Positions 17,762-25,776 of a stretch of DNA of 64,000 nt are shown here, in pieces; position 1 is the first letter of the stretch; each line of letters begins with the position of its first letter. Source of the DNA: Chroococcus sp. FPU101 (GTDB lineage: Bacteria > Cyanobacteriota > Cyanobacteriia > Cyanobacteriales > Microcystaceae); assembly GCF_017312365.1 (NCBI RefSeq), contig NZ_BLJI01000003.1:1-64000 (forward strand). Reading direction: 5' to 3'. Under the pieces are notes generated by a model. It ran no database searches and was not told the origin of the DNA. It saw only the letters and a list, made by a program, of their open reading frames with translations. The position numbers and the translations under genes were made by a program.

Positions 17762-18160
17762 ATGTCTACTGCAACTGATGAAATCTTAGAAAAGCTAAAA
17801 TCTCTAACCCTGCTCGAAGCGGCTGAGTTAGTTAAACAAATCGAAGATGCTTTTGGTGTAAGTGCTGCTGCTCCTGCTGGTGGCATGATGATGATGCCCT
17901 CAAGTGGCGGTGGTGCGCCTGCTGCTGCGGCTGAACCCGTTGAAGAACAAACCGAATTTACCGTCGTTCTTGATGAAATTGGTGCTGATAAGATCAAAGT
18001 TCTTAAAGAAGTTCGTAACATCACCAACCTCGGCCTAAAAGAAGCTAAAGATTTAGTTGAAGCTGCTCCGAAGCCCGTTAAAGAAGGCATCAAGAAAGAA
18101 GAAGCTGAAGCGATTAAGAAACAGCTTGAAGAAGTCGGTGCTAAAGTTAGCATCAAATAG
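17762..18160 (+). CDS. rplL: 50S ribosomal protein L7/L12
   Basis: 132 residues. It forms the multi-copy stalk that recruits translation GTPases. It has the N-terminal dimerisation domain ([20 protein letters not shown]), an Ala/Gly/Met-rich hinge ([20 protein letters not shown]) and the C-terminal domain with [19 protein letters not shown]. An AAAGGAG ribosome site lies 8-9 nt before the ATG. It is the last gene of the r-protein run, with a hairpin terminator after it. Confidence 0.97.
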   Translation: MSTATDEILEKLKSLTLLEAAELVKQIEDAFGVSAAAPAGGMMMMPSSGGGAPAAAAEPVEEQTEFTVVLDEIGADKIKVLKEVRNITNLGLKEAKDLVEAAPKPVKEGIKKEEAEAIKKQLEEVGAKVSIK

Positions 18161-18166
18161 ATTAAA

Positions 18167-18194
18167 AGAAGGGAAATGTTAATGTTTCCCTTCT
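18167..18194 (+). terminator. Hairpin terminator after rplL
   Basis: AGAAGGGAAA (18167-18176) pairs perfectly with TTTCCCTTCT (18185-18194), with loop TGTTAATG. The stretch after it is T-rich but interrupted, so termination may be incomplete. Confidence 0.7.
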
Positions 18195-18263
18195 CTTAGC
18201 TTTGTTATTGGTCAGAAAATACTTTTGCAAAAGTTTTACCATCTATACAGTGATTAAAATCTC

Positions 18264-19271
18264 CTAAACGAGATTAATGTCTAAATAGGAGACAAAACCA
18301 CTATAAGGCTGGAGAGTAGCAAACTTGACTCCAGCTATATTGTCATATGGATTAACATCAAAAGACAAACTATTGTTGCTTGAGTTGAAAATGAATTGAT
18401 CGTGTGAGGTAGCACCAAATCCAGCCATAGAGATTTCGATTTTATCACCCTCCCAGTAATAAAAATCTGCGATCGCATCAATTTTCTCAGAAAGAGAATT
18501 GAAAACGAATGTATCTGCTCCATTACCGCCAGTTAGAGTATCTTTTCCTAAACCTCCAACCAGTCGGTCATTTCCATCATTGCCACTAAGCTGGTCATTT
18601 CCTGAGCTACCTAAAAGCACATCATTACCAAGTCCACCATAAAGAAGGTCGTTGCCGTTACCACCATCTATTGTGTCATTGCCACCTGCACCGACAACGT
18701 AATCGTTGCCATTATTACCAAAGATAATGTTAGCAACATTATTTCCAGTAATGCTGTTGTTCAGGCTATTACCAATACCAGTAGTTGCAGAACCTAGCAA
18801 GGTTAGAGCTTCAACATTAGTCGTCAAAGTATAACTGATAGAAGATTGAACTCGATCATAGCCATCGGTATAACTTTCATCGACAAGGTCAGAAACTGAA
18901 TCTACTTTATAGAGGTCATCGCCATTACCGCCATACATAGTATCAGCACCAGTGCCACCATCTAAGTTATCATTTCCCTCACCACCAGACAGGTAATCGT
19001 TACCTGCTTCGCCTTTTAGGGAATCATTTCCAGCTTCTCCAATCAGAGTATCGTTTCCTAGACCTCCAAACATGGTATCGTTGCCATCGGAACCATACAT
19101 ATAGTCATTGCCTTTTTCTCCAAATAACCGATCATTTCCTGTCGACCCATCTATAGTGTCGTCTCCTGTTCCTCCATAAACAGTGTCATCGCCTGCATCA
19201 GCAAATATATAGTCTGGGTCAATTGTTCCAGTTAAATAATCAGCAAAAAAAGTACCGTAAATATCAGCCAT
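18264..19271 (-). CDS. RTX-type calcium-binding repeat protein
   Basis: 335 residues. It is dominated by hemolysin-type nonapeptide repeats (GGxGxDxxx, e.g. GGTGDDTIDG, GGLGNDTLIG, GGNGNDLLYG) in two blocks, about 35-120 and 185-250. Between them is a YTLTTNVEALTLLG segment common in such proteins. The C-terminal end (DTFVFNSLSEKIDAIADF) resembles type I secretion targeting regions. The repeats bind calcium outside the cell. No catalytic domain is visible, so it may be a surface or extracellular structural protein. The start is the ATG at 19271, with GGAG about 8 nt upstream; a TTG five codons earlier overlaps that ribosome site and is rejected. Confidence 0.85.
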   Translation of the reverse strand: MADIYGTFFADYLTGTIDPDYIFADAGDDTVYGGTGDDTIDGSTGNDRLFGEKGNDYMYGSDGNDTMFGGLGNDTLIGEAGNDSLKGEAGNDYLSGGEGNDNLDGGTGADTMYGGNGDDLYKVDSVSDLVDESYTDGYDRVQSSISYTLTTNVEALTLLGSATTGIGNSLNNSITGNNVANIIFGNNGNDYVVGAGGNDTIDGGNGNDLLYGGLGNDVLLGSSGNDQLSGNDGNDRLVGGLGKDTLTGGNGADTFVFNSLSEKIDAIADFYYWEGDKIEISMAGFGATSHDQFIFNSSNNSLSFDVNPYDNIAGVKFATLQPYSGFVSYLDINLV

Positions 19272-19512
19272 TGTCTTATTCTCCAAAATAAAAATAATTG
19301 TTTTTTTGGCTAATCAATTATTAGTCAATCAAGACTATTTAAAGAATTTGAAAATTTCTCTTTTTTCAATTCTTTATGAGAAAAGTATTATTACAAACTT
19401 ATTAGCCTTGTGTTTTAAACTTCTCATCATAGCTAGAGTTAACTATTATTGATGTATAGTTTATAGGCTTTTTGTATAACACTTATTAACTATTCAGCTA
19501 CTTTTTTATCTT

Positions 19513-19542
19513 TTATGTAAATCATTTAAATGATTTACATAA
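19513..19542. repeat. 30-bp perfect palindrome
   Basis: TTATGTAAATCATTT is followed directly by its exact reverse complement, with no spacer. It could be an operator for a dimeric regulator of the RTX gene (about 240 bp upstream of its start) or a cruciform. With no loop and no T tract, it is not a typical terminator. Confidence 0.75.
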
Positions 19543-19595
19543 CTTTATTTATGAAAAATATTATTGATTAAAATAAAAAGAAAAATATGAATAAA

Positions 19596-19617
19596 AAACC
19601 AGAGATTATTCTGGTTT
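19596..19617 (-). terminator. Rho-independent terminator downstream of gloA
   Basis: Read on the minus strand, AAACCAGA pairs with TCTGGTTT around a 6-nt loop and is followed by a T tract (A-run at 19593-19598 on the plus strand). It lies about 70 nt after the gloA stop codon. Confidence 0.8.
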
Positions 19618-19685
19618 ACTATCATCTATTTATCACTTATTTAAGTTTAAAATAAGTAAAAATTGTTCAATTATTACCGACTTAT

Positions 19686-20114
19686 TTAATGACTGACTGC
19701 GGCTGTTTGCTGTTTCTGCACAGAACCCTGAGTACCCAGTTGAATTAATTCAATTTTATAGCCGTTGGGATCTTCGACAAAAGCGATGACAGTAGAACCG
19801 TGTTTCATTGGGCCAGGTTCTCTCGTGACTTTGCCACCCTTAGCTTTGATTTTCTCACAGGTATCATAAATATTATCCACACCTAGAGCAATATGACCAT
19901 AAGCGTTTCCTATCTCATATTGAGAGACTCCCCAGTTATAGGTTAATTCAATAACGGCTGTATCTGCTTCGTCTCCGTAACCTACAAAAGCCAGTGTAAA
20001 CTCTCCATTCGGGTAATCTTTTTGGCGTAAAAGTTTCATCCCTAAAATATCACAGTAAAATTTAAGAGACTCATCTAAGTTATTTACCCGTAACATGGTG
20101 TGTAAAAGACGCAT
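19686..20114 (-). CDS. gloA: Lactoylglutathione lyase (glyoxalase I)
   Basis: 142 residues. It converts the methylglyoxal-glutathione hemithioacetal to S-lactoylglutathione in the cytosol. The opening [20 protein letters not shown] is diagnostic. All four metal ligands are in place: H5, E56, H74 and E122, the same numbers as in the E. coli nickel enzyme. A short C-terminal tail ([16 protein letters not shown]) is extra. The gene lies about 50 nt downstream of a methyltransferase gene on the same strand and has its own terminator. Confidence 0.95.
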   Translation of the reverse strand: MRLLHTMLRVNNLDESLKFYCDILGMKLLRQKDYPNGEFTLAFVGYGDEADTAVIELTYNWGVSQYEIGNAYGHIALGVDNIYDTCEKIKAKGGKVTREPGPMKHGSTVIAFVEDPNGYKIELIQLGTQGSVQKQQTAAVSH

Positions 20115-20161
20115 AAGCTTTTTGTGTTCTCGTTGATTGCTGATTTTTCTCTATTTTGACA

Positions 20162-20956
20162 CTATATTTTTATTGCTTCCACTTCTAGACGAATCATCTT
20201 GACATGAGTTTTACCCTGTTCATCAATAGGGATTTTTTGAAGATAGGTATCAACGACTGTATCTAAAAATGGTTCTCTTAATGTTTCTGGTAGTCGATGA
20301 GTGTAAGGAAACCAAGTTGTTCTCAACCATCTTTTTAGACCTTCTTTTCCTTGATGCTGCATATCTTTAGAGATTAGTTCAACTCGAAGCGGTTTCAAAC
20401 CCGTTTTGGGAAGCCATTTGAGATAGTCTTCTGGCGCATGAAAATAAGTTGGTTTAGTAAAATTGACAAAATAAGCTTGCCATTCGTTTTTTTGCGTTAT
20501 TTCATCAATAACACCACGCAACTCGCCTACATTTCCTTGTCCTCCCATTTGACATAGGATTTTTCCCTGTGGTTTAAGATGTCTATAAACTCCTTTTAAG
20601 ACAGCAACATGATCATCTACCCAATGTAACACTGCGTTAGAAAATGCCAGATCAAAAATTTGCTCTAGTTCAATTTTTCGAGCATCCATTTGATAAAATT
20701 TCAAGTTTTTATAATCCGTATTAGGATAGTTGTTTTGGGCAAAATTAATCATATCTAAATTTCGATCAATGCCATAAACCAAACCATCTTTCAAGATTTT
20801 TGCCAGTGCTGCTGTTATTTTTCCATCGCCACAACCTATATCTAAAAGAGACTCATTACCTTGTAAATTCAGCTTACTAATTAATTCTTTAGCCCATTGC
20901 AATTGTGCTTGAGAGTTTTTCGCATAATCTTCAGCATTCCAGTTTTGTTGAGACAT
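20162..20956 (-). CDS. Class I SAM-dependent methyltransferase
   Basis: 264 residues. SAM-binding motif I is LLDIGCGDGKITAAL (about 37-51), followed by YGIDRNLDMI (motif II) and FDLAFSNAVLHWV (motif IV). The HW after LAFSNAVL and the general length resemble trans-aconitate 2-methyltransferase and related small-molecule methylases. The substrate is unknown. It is upstream of gloA on the same strand. Confidence 0.8.
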   Translation of the reverse strand: MSQQNWNAEDYAKNSQAQLQWAKELISKLNLQGNESLLDIGCGDGKITAALAKILKDGLVYGIDRNLDMINFAQNNYPNTDYKNLKFYQMDARKIELEQIFDLAFSNAVLHWVDDHVAVLKGVYRHLKPQGKILCQMGGQGNVGELRGVIDEITQKNEWQAYFVNFTKPTYFHAPEDYLKWLPKTGLKPLRVELISKDMQHQGKEGLKRWLRTTWFPYTHRLPETLREPFLDTVVDTYLQKIPIDEQGKTHVKMIRLEVEAIKI

Positions 20957-21324
20957 TTGTCGCTCTTAGTATCATCATTCACTCTGTTAGTATAATAGTA
21001 CTGCACTCAGTGAGTAAGACTCATAAGGAGAATACTAAAAATTGCTCACTGTAGTCTAAAATGCTTTTAGCAAAATAGAAATTATGACAACATTTATTTT
21101 GTCTGAGTAATAATACAGGGAAATTAAGCAATGATAAAAACAACTACATTTACCATAAAATTTTTAACCATTTTGTTAGCACTATTAATAATCTACATCC
21201 TGAAAATATCCTTGGCTGATGTTTTGGGAAATCCTTTCTAAATGTTAAATTTGCTGAGGAACATTTGTAGGAAAATGAGTGAATTGATGTCGTTAGAGTG
21301 ATTAGCCCATTTTAAAAACCTTTT
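20957..21324. other. Intergenic region between methyltransferase and AEC transporter genes
   Basis: A 368-bp AT-rich gap. It contains the leftward promoter of the methyltransferase gene and one possible small gene on the plus strand (21131-21241, separate entry). Otherwise I see no clear structure. Confidence 0.45.
21131..21241 (+). CDS. Possible 36-residue single-span membrane peptide
   Basis: ATG to TAA encodes 36 residues: a basic start (MIKTTTFTIKF), one hydrophobic helix (LTILLALLIIYIL) and a short tail KISLADVLGNPF. AGGG lies 10 nt before the ATG. The composition suits a small membrane protein or a signal-peptide-like product. It is alone between two leftward genes. There is no homologue I recognise, and AT-rich DNA makes such frames by chance, so confidence is low. 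Confidence 0.3.
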   Translation: MIKTTTFTIKFLTILLALLIIYILKISLADVLGNPF

Positions 21325-22218
21325 TTAGCGTCCTACAACCATCCACAAAATTAGCGGAACTGTTAGAAAACTGCCGAGAGTGGTTACAACAATTGTCCGC
21401 GCTACTGTTTGGGCATCACCACCAAACTCTGTGACTAAAACCACCGTATTAACAGCAGTTGGCATAGCACTTTGTATGATAAAAATCTGTGCATCAAGTC
21501 CTTTTAATCCTATCGCAATTCCTAAAGCCCAAGCAACAAGCGGAGCAATCAATAAACGTAATGAAGCGGCAAACAATTCATATTTGCCGATCGCAAAATG
21601 AGTATAAGCTAACTGAATTCCTAGAATGACTAAAGCGACTGGAATGGCAGCCCTTCCTAATTCGGTGATCGCCTCATCGAGATCAAAAGGAAGTTGAATG
21701 GCAAAAATCCGTAAACTAACACCCCATAACATCGCCCAAATCAAGGGTAAGCGCAAAACAACTCGAATACTATCTAAAAAACCTTGGCCTTTTAGTAAAC
21801 CAGGAGCCACACCAAATAATAAAATGCTAGAACCAATCATATAAATTATGGCTCGTTCTAAGCCAGCCGCGCCGAGAGCAAAACTGGTAATCGATAGCCC
21901 CATATTGCCATTGTTCGGTAAAATCGTGGTGGCCATGAGGCTTTTTTGGGTCAATGGGGATAGTTTAAACAGTTTTGCAATCAGCCAAACTATAGCATAC
22001 AGTAAAGCCGAAAGCAGCCCAAAACCTAGTAACAACATCATGACATTTTGTCCTGATAGTGTTGTTTGATATAAACCATCAGCGACTAGGGCAGGGGCTA
22101 AAATATAAACAGATATTTGAGAAAGACTTTGGACATCGGGTTTTAAAGTTCGACCAGTCAAATAACCAATTAAAATAATTAAGCCAACTGGAATAATTGC
22201 AGAGAGAATAATAGTCAT
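21325..22218 (-). CDS. AEC (auxin efflux carrier) family transporter
   Basis: 297 residues with about ten membrane helices. It begins MTIILSAIIPVGLIILIGYL and has the family segment TTILPNNGNMGLSITSFALG in the middle, with the Asn-rich turn. The C-terminal repeat has SAMPTAVNTVVLVTEFGG. Bacterial members move small organic acids or unknown solutes across the plasma membrane. It starts 6 nt after the stop codon of the formylglycine-enzyme-like gene on the same strand, so the two are probably co-transcribed. Substrate unknown. Confidence 0.88.
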   Translation of the reverse strand: MTIILSAIIPVGLIILIGYLTGRTLKPDVQSLSQISVYILAPALVADGLYQTTLSGQNVMMLLLGFGLLSALLYAIVWLIAKLFKLSPLTQKSLMATTILPNNGNMGLSITSFALGAAGLERAIIYMIGSSILLFGVAPGLLKGQGFLDSIRVVLRLPLIWAMLWGVSLRIFAIQLPFDLDEAITELGRAAIPVALVILGIQLAYTHFAIGKYELFAASLRLLIAPLVAWALGIAIGLKGLDAQIFIIQSAMPTAVNTVVLVTEFGGDAQTVARTIVVTTLGSFLTVPLILWMVVGR

Positions 22219-22224
22219 GCAATA

Positions 22225-23127
22225 TTAAGTACAAACGACGCGGAAACCAATATCATATAAAGAAGCCTCAGCCGCATATTTAATCCGATAAGACGATCGA
22301 CATTTAACAGGGCCAACGTTCCAAGATCCCCCCCGTAAGACTCGTCTATTGCTGTCTGAGTTATCCAGCCAAGCTGTGCCATCTGTTGGTGCATCCTGAT
22401 AGTTATTGTGCCAATAGTCTGCACACCATTCTCTAACATTGCCGTGCAGATCACATAACCCAAAAGGATTAGCGATCTTAAAATAATCAATAGGGGTTGT
22501 TTCTCGTCGATCCTCACCAAGCGGCCCGTTTCCGTATGCACCCTGATTACAGATTCTACCTTGGTATTCCCAGTCTACCCCAGAGTAATTAGCAAGGTCT
22601 GTTGTGATCGTTGCTCCAAAATGAAACGGGGTCGTAGTATTAGCACGGCAAGCATATTCCCATTCAGCTTCGGTAGGCAGTCGGTAAATACGATCGCACA
22701 ATTTTGAGAGTCTAGCACAAAATTCTACGGCTTCATGCCAAGTGATCTGTTCTACAGGTCGTTGATTGTCCTCAAAATTGGAGGGATAGGGATTAAGATC
22801 GATCTTAACGGGAGGACGTTTGGTGCGCCCGCCTGCGGGATCGGCGGAGCAGATCGCTTGCCACTGAGCTTGAGTAATGGGATATTTACTAATCAAAAAA
22901 GGTTGTATTGTCACAAGATGTTGTGGACTTTGAGAAGAATGCCATCCTAGTTCGGTTTCAGGTGTACCCATCAAGAAAGAGCCAGCAGGAATAGATACCA
23001 TCTCTAAAAAGATATTTTTACCGAGGTCTTCTTTTCCACTATAAGCTGCCTGACGTACACTCTGAATCATTTCTCCTTTTTCATTTACCGTAACAACATC
23101 AAATTCAAAAACAGATAATTCAAGCAT
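22225..23127 (-). CDS. Formylglycine-generating enzyme (SUMF1/FGE-sulfatase) family protein
   Basis: 300 residues from the ATG at 23127; six codons upstream there is another ATG. The FGE fold shows FLEMVSIPAGSFLMGTPETE, PVEQITWHEAVEFCARLS, RLPTEAEWEYACRA, CDLHGNVREWCADYW and RVLRGGSWNVGP, ending in GFRVVC. True FGEs oxidise a sulfatase cysteine; most bacterial relatives do other jobs. No sulfatase gene is nearby. The segment coding ADPAGGR (22825-22857) is GC-rich and looks like an in-frame repeat insertion. It is divergent from crtR. Confidence 0.88.
   Translation of the reverse strand: MLELSVFEFDVVTVNEKGEMIQSVRQAAYSGKEDLGKNIFLEMVSIPAGSFLMGTPETELGWHSSQSPQHLVTIQPFLISKYPITQAQWQAICSADPAGGRTKRPPVKIDLNPYPSNFEDNQRPVEQITWHEAVEFCARLSKLCDRIYRLPTEAEWEYACRANTTTPFHFGATITTDLANYSGVDWEYQGRICNQGAYGNGPLGEDRRETTPIDYFKIANPFGLCDLHGNVREWCADYWHNNYQDAPTDGTAWLDNSDSNRRVLRGGSWNVGPVKCRSSYRIKYAAEASLYDIGFRVVCT
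22825..22857. repeat. GC-rich short repeat inserted in frame in the FGE-like gene
   Basis: A GC-rich block inside an AT-rich gene, containing CCTGCGGGATCG (22832-22843). The same 12-mer occurs at 61728-61739, at the junction of two broken genes. It encodes an extra Ala/Gly/Pro-rich loop. Confidence 0.5.
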
Positions 23128-23340
23128 AGAAATCCGTGTATACAAACTTTTCCTGTGATCATACGGTATGGTCGGTTGTCTCGCATCGGTACATTAAACC
23201 GCTATTATCATAATTATGATTTGCTTATTGGCTCGTGAGGTACATATTAATTAAAATAATGTTACAAAAGTTTATCAAAAGAGCGTTGTATTATAATTTA
23301 CGCGGGTAAAGCAATTTGTAGTCAAGGAGCCAAACAAACA

Positions 23341-24216
23341 ATGCAGTCGGTCGAAACGCTGCTAACCATTCCCAAGGATTTTTTAAAAGCACCAGAAGGA
23401 TTTAATCCCACCGTTTGGATGTTTATTACAGCACTATTGCTCATCATCTTTTCTACTTGTGGCTATTGGTTGTGGGGTTGGCCAGATTGGATTTGTTTTT
23501 GCTCTAATGTGATTGCATTACATTTATCTGGAACGATTATTCATGATGCTTCACACAATAGCGCCCATCGTAATCGTATTATAAACTCGATTTTGGGTCA
23601 TGGTAGTGCATTAATGTTAGGCTTTGCTTTTCCAGTATTTACGCGGGTTCATCTACAACATCATGGTCACGTTAATGATCCTGAGAATGATCCAGATCAT
23701 TTTGTTTCGACCGGGGGGCCTTTATGGATGATCGCGGCTCGATTTTTTTATCATGAAATTTTCTTCTTTAAGCGGCGTTTATGGCGTAAATATGAGCTTT
23801 TGGAATGGTTTTTAAGCCGTTTGTTTGTGTTTACCATTGTATTTTTAGGGATTCATTACGATTTTATCGGCTATATTATGAATTTCTGGTTTGTTCCAGC
23901 GTTAGTCGTGGGTATTGCTTTAGGCTTATTTTTTGATTATTTGCCTCATCGTCCTTTTCAAGAAACCAATCGCTGGAAAAATGCTAGAGTTTATCCGAGT
24001 CCTATTCTCAATGTTTTAATCCTTGGGCAAAATTATCATTTAGTACATCATTTATGGCCTTCAGTTCCTTGGTATAAGTATCAAGGTGCTTACTATGCCA
24101 CTAAACCTTTATTAGATGCTAAAGGCTGCGATCAATGTCTAGGATTATTACAAAGAAAGAACTTTTGGAGTTTTCTTTATGATGTTTTCTTAGGGATTCG
24201 TTTTCATCATAAATAG
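23341..24216 (+). CDS. crtR: Beta-carotene hydroxylase CrtR
   Basis: 291 residues. A membrane di-iron enzyme that hydroxylates beta-carotene (and deoxy-myxol) to zeaxanthin-type carotenoids in cyanobacteria. It has several hydrophobic helices and the histidine clusters HDASHNSAH (68-76), HLQHHGH (104-110), PHRPF (about 205) and HLVHH (about 232), matching the CrtR/fatty-acid-desaturase-like family. Its start is preceded by AAGGAGCC. It is monocistronic or followed by the zinc-ribbon gene 26 nt later. Confidence 0.95.
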   Translation: MQSVETLLTIPKDFLKAPEGFNPTVWMFITALLLIIFSTCGYWLWGWPDWICFCSNVIALHLSGTIIHDASHNSAHRNRIINSILGHGSALMLGFAFPVFTRVHLQHHGHVNDPENDPDHFVSTGGPLWMIAARFFYHEIFFFKRRLWRKYELLEWFLSRLFVFTIVFLGIHYDFIGYIMNFWFVPALVVGIALGLFFDYLPHRPFQETNRWKNARVYPSPILNVLILGQNYHLVHHLWPSVPWYKYQGAYYATKPLLDAKGCDQCLGLLQRKNFWSFLYDVFLGIRFHHK

Positions 24217-24242
24217 GCTTTTAGAATCGTGTTTTAAGCAGA

Positions 24243-25124
24243 ATGGCTGAAATATCGAAATTGACTAACATGATTGATCTGCAAAATCGGACGGCTGTTC
24301 TTGCGACAATGCACCAAAAAGAACAAGCGATCGCACCGATTCTTCAACAAGAACTCAATCTGAATGTCCTTGTCCCCAACGATTTTAATACTGATGTATT
24401 TGGTACTTTTACCAGAGATATTAAACGTCCTGCTGATCAAATTGAAACCGCTAAACTAAAAATTCACAAAGCCCTAGAATTAACAGGAGAAACGATTGGA
24501 ATAGCCAGCGAAGGAAGTTTTTATCCTTATCCAAGCTTTCCCTTAATTTCTTGCGATAGAGAAATTATTGTTTTAATTGATCTTGAAAATAACTTAGAAC
24601 TCATTGCTGAGGTGGTTTCGACTGATACGAATCATAGTTATCAAAGCATTAGCAATGTAGAACAAGCGATTGAATTTGCTTCTAAAATAGGCTTTCCCGA
24701 ACACGCCCTGATTGTATCAGAAAAACAAAACCCAACCCCAGAAGATAAATTTTTTAAAGGAATTACTACTATAGAACAACTGAGTGATCATGTTCAGTAT
24801 TTGCTCTCCTTATCCTCTAAAGGCATTGTACATCTTGAAACTGATATGAGGGCTATGTTTAATCCCACACGGATGAAAATTATTGAACAAGCAACTTATG
24901 AGTTAGTGAAAAAGTTTAAGAACAAATGTCCTAATTGTTCTTATCCGGGGTTTGATGTGATGAAAAGGAAAAGCGGTTTATTGTGTAGCTTATGTCATTT
25001 ACCAACTTCAATGATTAAAGCCGAAATTTCTCAATGTCAAAACTGTAACTATTCTGAAGAAAAATTATTTCCCAACGGTATTACAACTGCCGATCCAACC
25101 TACTGTAATTATTGTAATCCTTAA
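24243..25124 (+). CDS. DUF6671-like zinc-ribbon protein of unknown function
   Basis: 293 residues. The N-terminal part (about 15-190) has an alpha/beta pattern with RTAVLATMHQKEQAIAPIL and GIASEGSFYPYPSFPLISCD. A middle segment reads HLETDMRAMFNPTRMKII. The C-terminus carries four Cys pairs: CPNC, CSLC, CQNC and CNYC, i.e. two zinc ribbons. I match it from memory to DUF6671, with moderate certainty. It is 26 nt after crtR on the same strand and may be co-transcribed. An alternative start is M10. Confidence 0.75.
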   Translation: MAEISKLTNMIDLQNRTAVLATMHQKEQAIAPILQQELNLNVLVPNDFNTDVFGTFTRDIKRPADQIETAKLKIHKALELTGETIGIASEGSFYPYPSFPLISCDREIIVLIDLENNLELIAEVVSTDTNHSYQSISNVEQAIEFASKIGFPEHALIVSEKQNPTPEDKFFKGITTIEQLSDHVQYLLSLSSKGIVHLETDMRAMFNPTRMKIIEQATYELVKKFKNKCPNCSYPGFDVMKRKSGLLCSLCHLPTSMIKAEISQCQNCNYSEEKLFPNGITTADPTYCNYCNP

Positions 25125-25177
25125 TCAATACCATTTTTCTTTACTCTCTATTAAATATCAACAGCTTCGTTATAGTT

Positions 25178-25198
25178 CCCTCTCATTATAGGAGAGGG
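25178..25198. repeat. Short dispersed hairpin CCCTCTC...GAGAGGG, copy 1
   Basis: CCCTCTC (25178-25184) pairs with GAGAGGG (25192-25198), flanked by TTC and CTAGGG. A similar element is at 29979-30000. It lies just downstream of the DUF4340 gene (minus strand) and the zinc-ribbon gene (plus strand), so it could act as a convergent terminator. Confidence 0.55.
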
Positions 25199-25218
25199 CT
25201 AGGGTGAGGTGAGTAAGC

Positions 25219-25773
25219 TTATTTTTCTGGCTTCCATTCGGACAAATCCCTATCTAAGGCGTATTGAAAGCTTTTATCAACCAAACTTACTTGTAATTCT
25301 TGGTTATTTTTTGGCTCAACTTGAGCATACAAAAATTTATTTTCAAAATCGGTTTTTCCTAAAATAATTTGATGCGTTTGTTTATTTTTTAAATAAACTG
25401 TAATTGTCGCTTGAGGAAGATCTAAACCATACTCTTTTTTTTGCTCAATGGGAACCGTAAATGTTTTCTCACTCTTGCCATTAACTAACAAATCTACTAA
25501 AAACGAAATCGTTGCAGCATTAGCGATCTGGTTTTCGGGTTGTTTCATTTGCCAAGGAGTAACTTGATTATTGGTGGCAGCAAATTCTAATGTTATTTTT
25601 GGTGTTTTAATTAAAAGACTTTGGATATCTTCTCTAGAAAAGTTAAAAATTTTTTTCTGATTTTGAGTTAAAGTTTCCTGAGTATTATTGTCTTGAGATG
25701 TATAAATATAGACAAATCCTCCCAGAAGAAAAACTAAAACTAATAAAGTCCAAGTGGTTTTCTGTAACTTCAT
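25219..25773 (-). CDS. DUF4340 domain protein, last gene of the Gld-like ABC operon
   Basis: 184 residues. One N-terminal membrane helix (WTLLVLVFLLGGFVYIYT) then a soluble, probably periplasmic domain with LLIKTPKITLEF, WQMKQPENQIANAATISFLV and a C-terminal FQYALDRDLSEW, the DUF4340 pattern. DUF4340 genes regularly follow GldG-type genes and presumably add an extracytoplasmic part to the ABC complex. It begins 3 nt after the GldG-like stop codon. Function unknown. Confidence 0.85.
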   Translation of the reverse strand: MKLQKTTWTLLVLVFLLGGFVYIYTSQDNNTQETLTQNQKKIFNFSREDIQSLLIKTPKITLEFAATNNQVTPWQMKQPENQIANAATISFLVDLLVNGKSEKTFTVPIEQKKEYGLDLPQATITVYLKNKQTHQIILGKTDFENKFLYAQVEPKNNQELQVSLVDKSFQYALDRDLSEWKPEK

Positions 25774-25776
25774 AAA

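Larger units (their letters stand above)
19272..19685. other. AT-rich intergenic region upstream of the RTX gene
   Basis: This 414-bp gap contains the leftward promoter of the RTX gene, a 30-bp perfect palindrome (19513-19542) and the gloA terminator (19596-19617), listed separately. I see no credible reading frame in it. It is strongly AT-rich. Confidence 0.5.
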
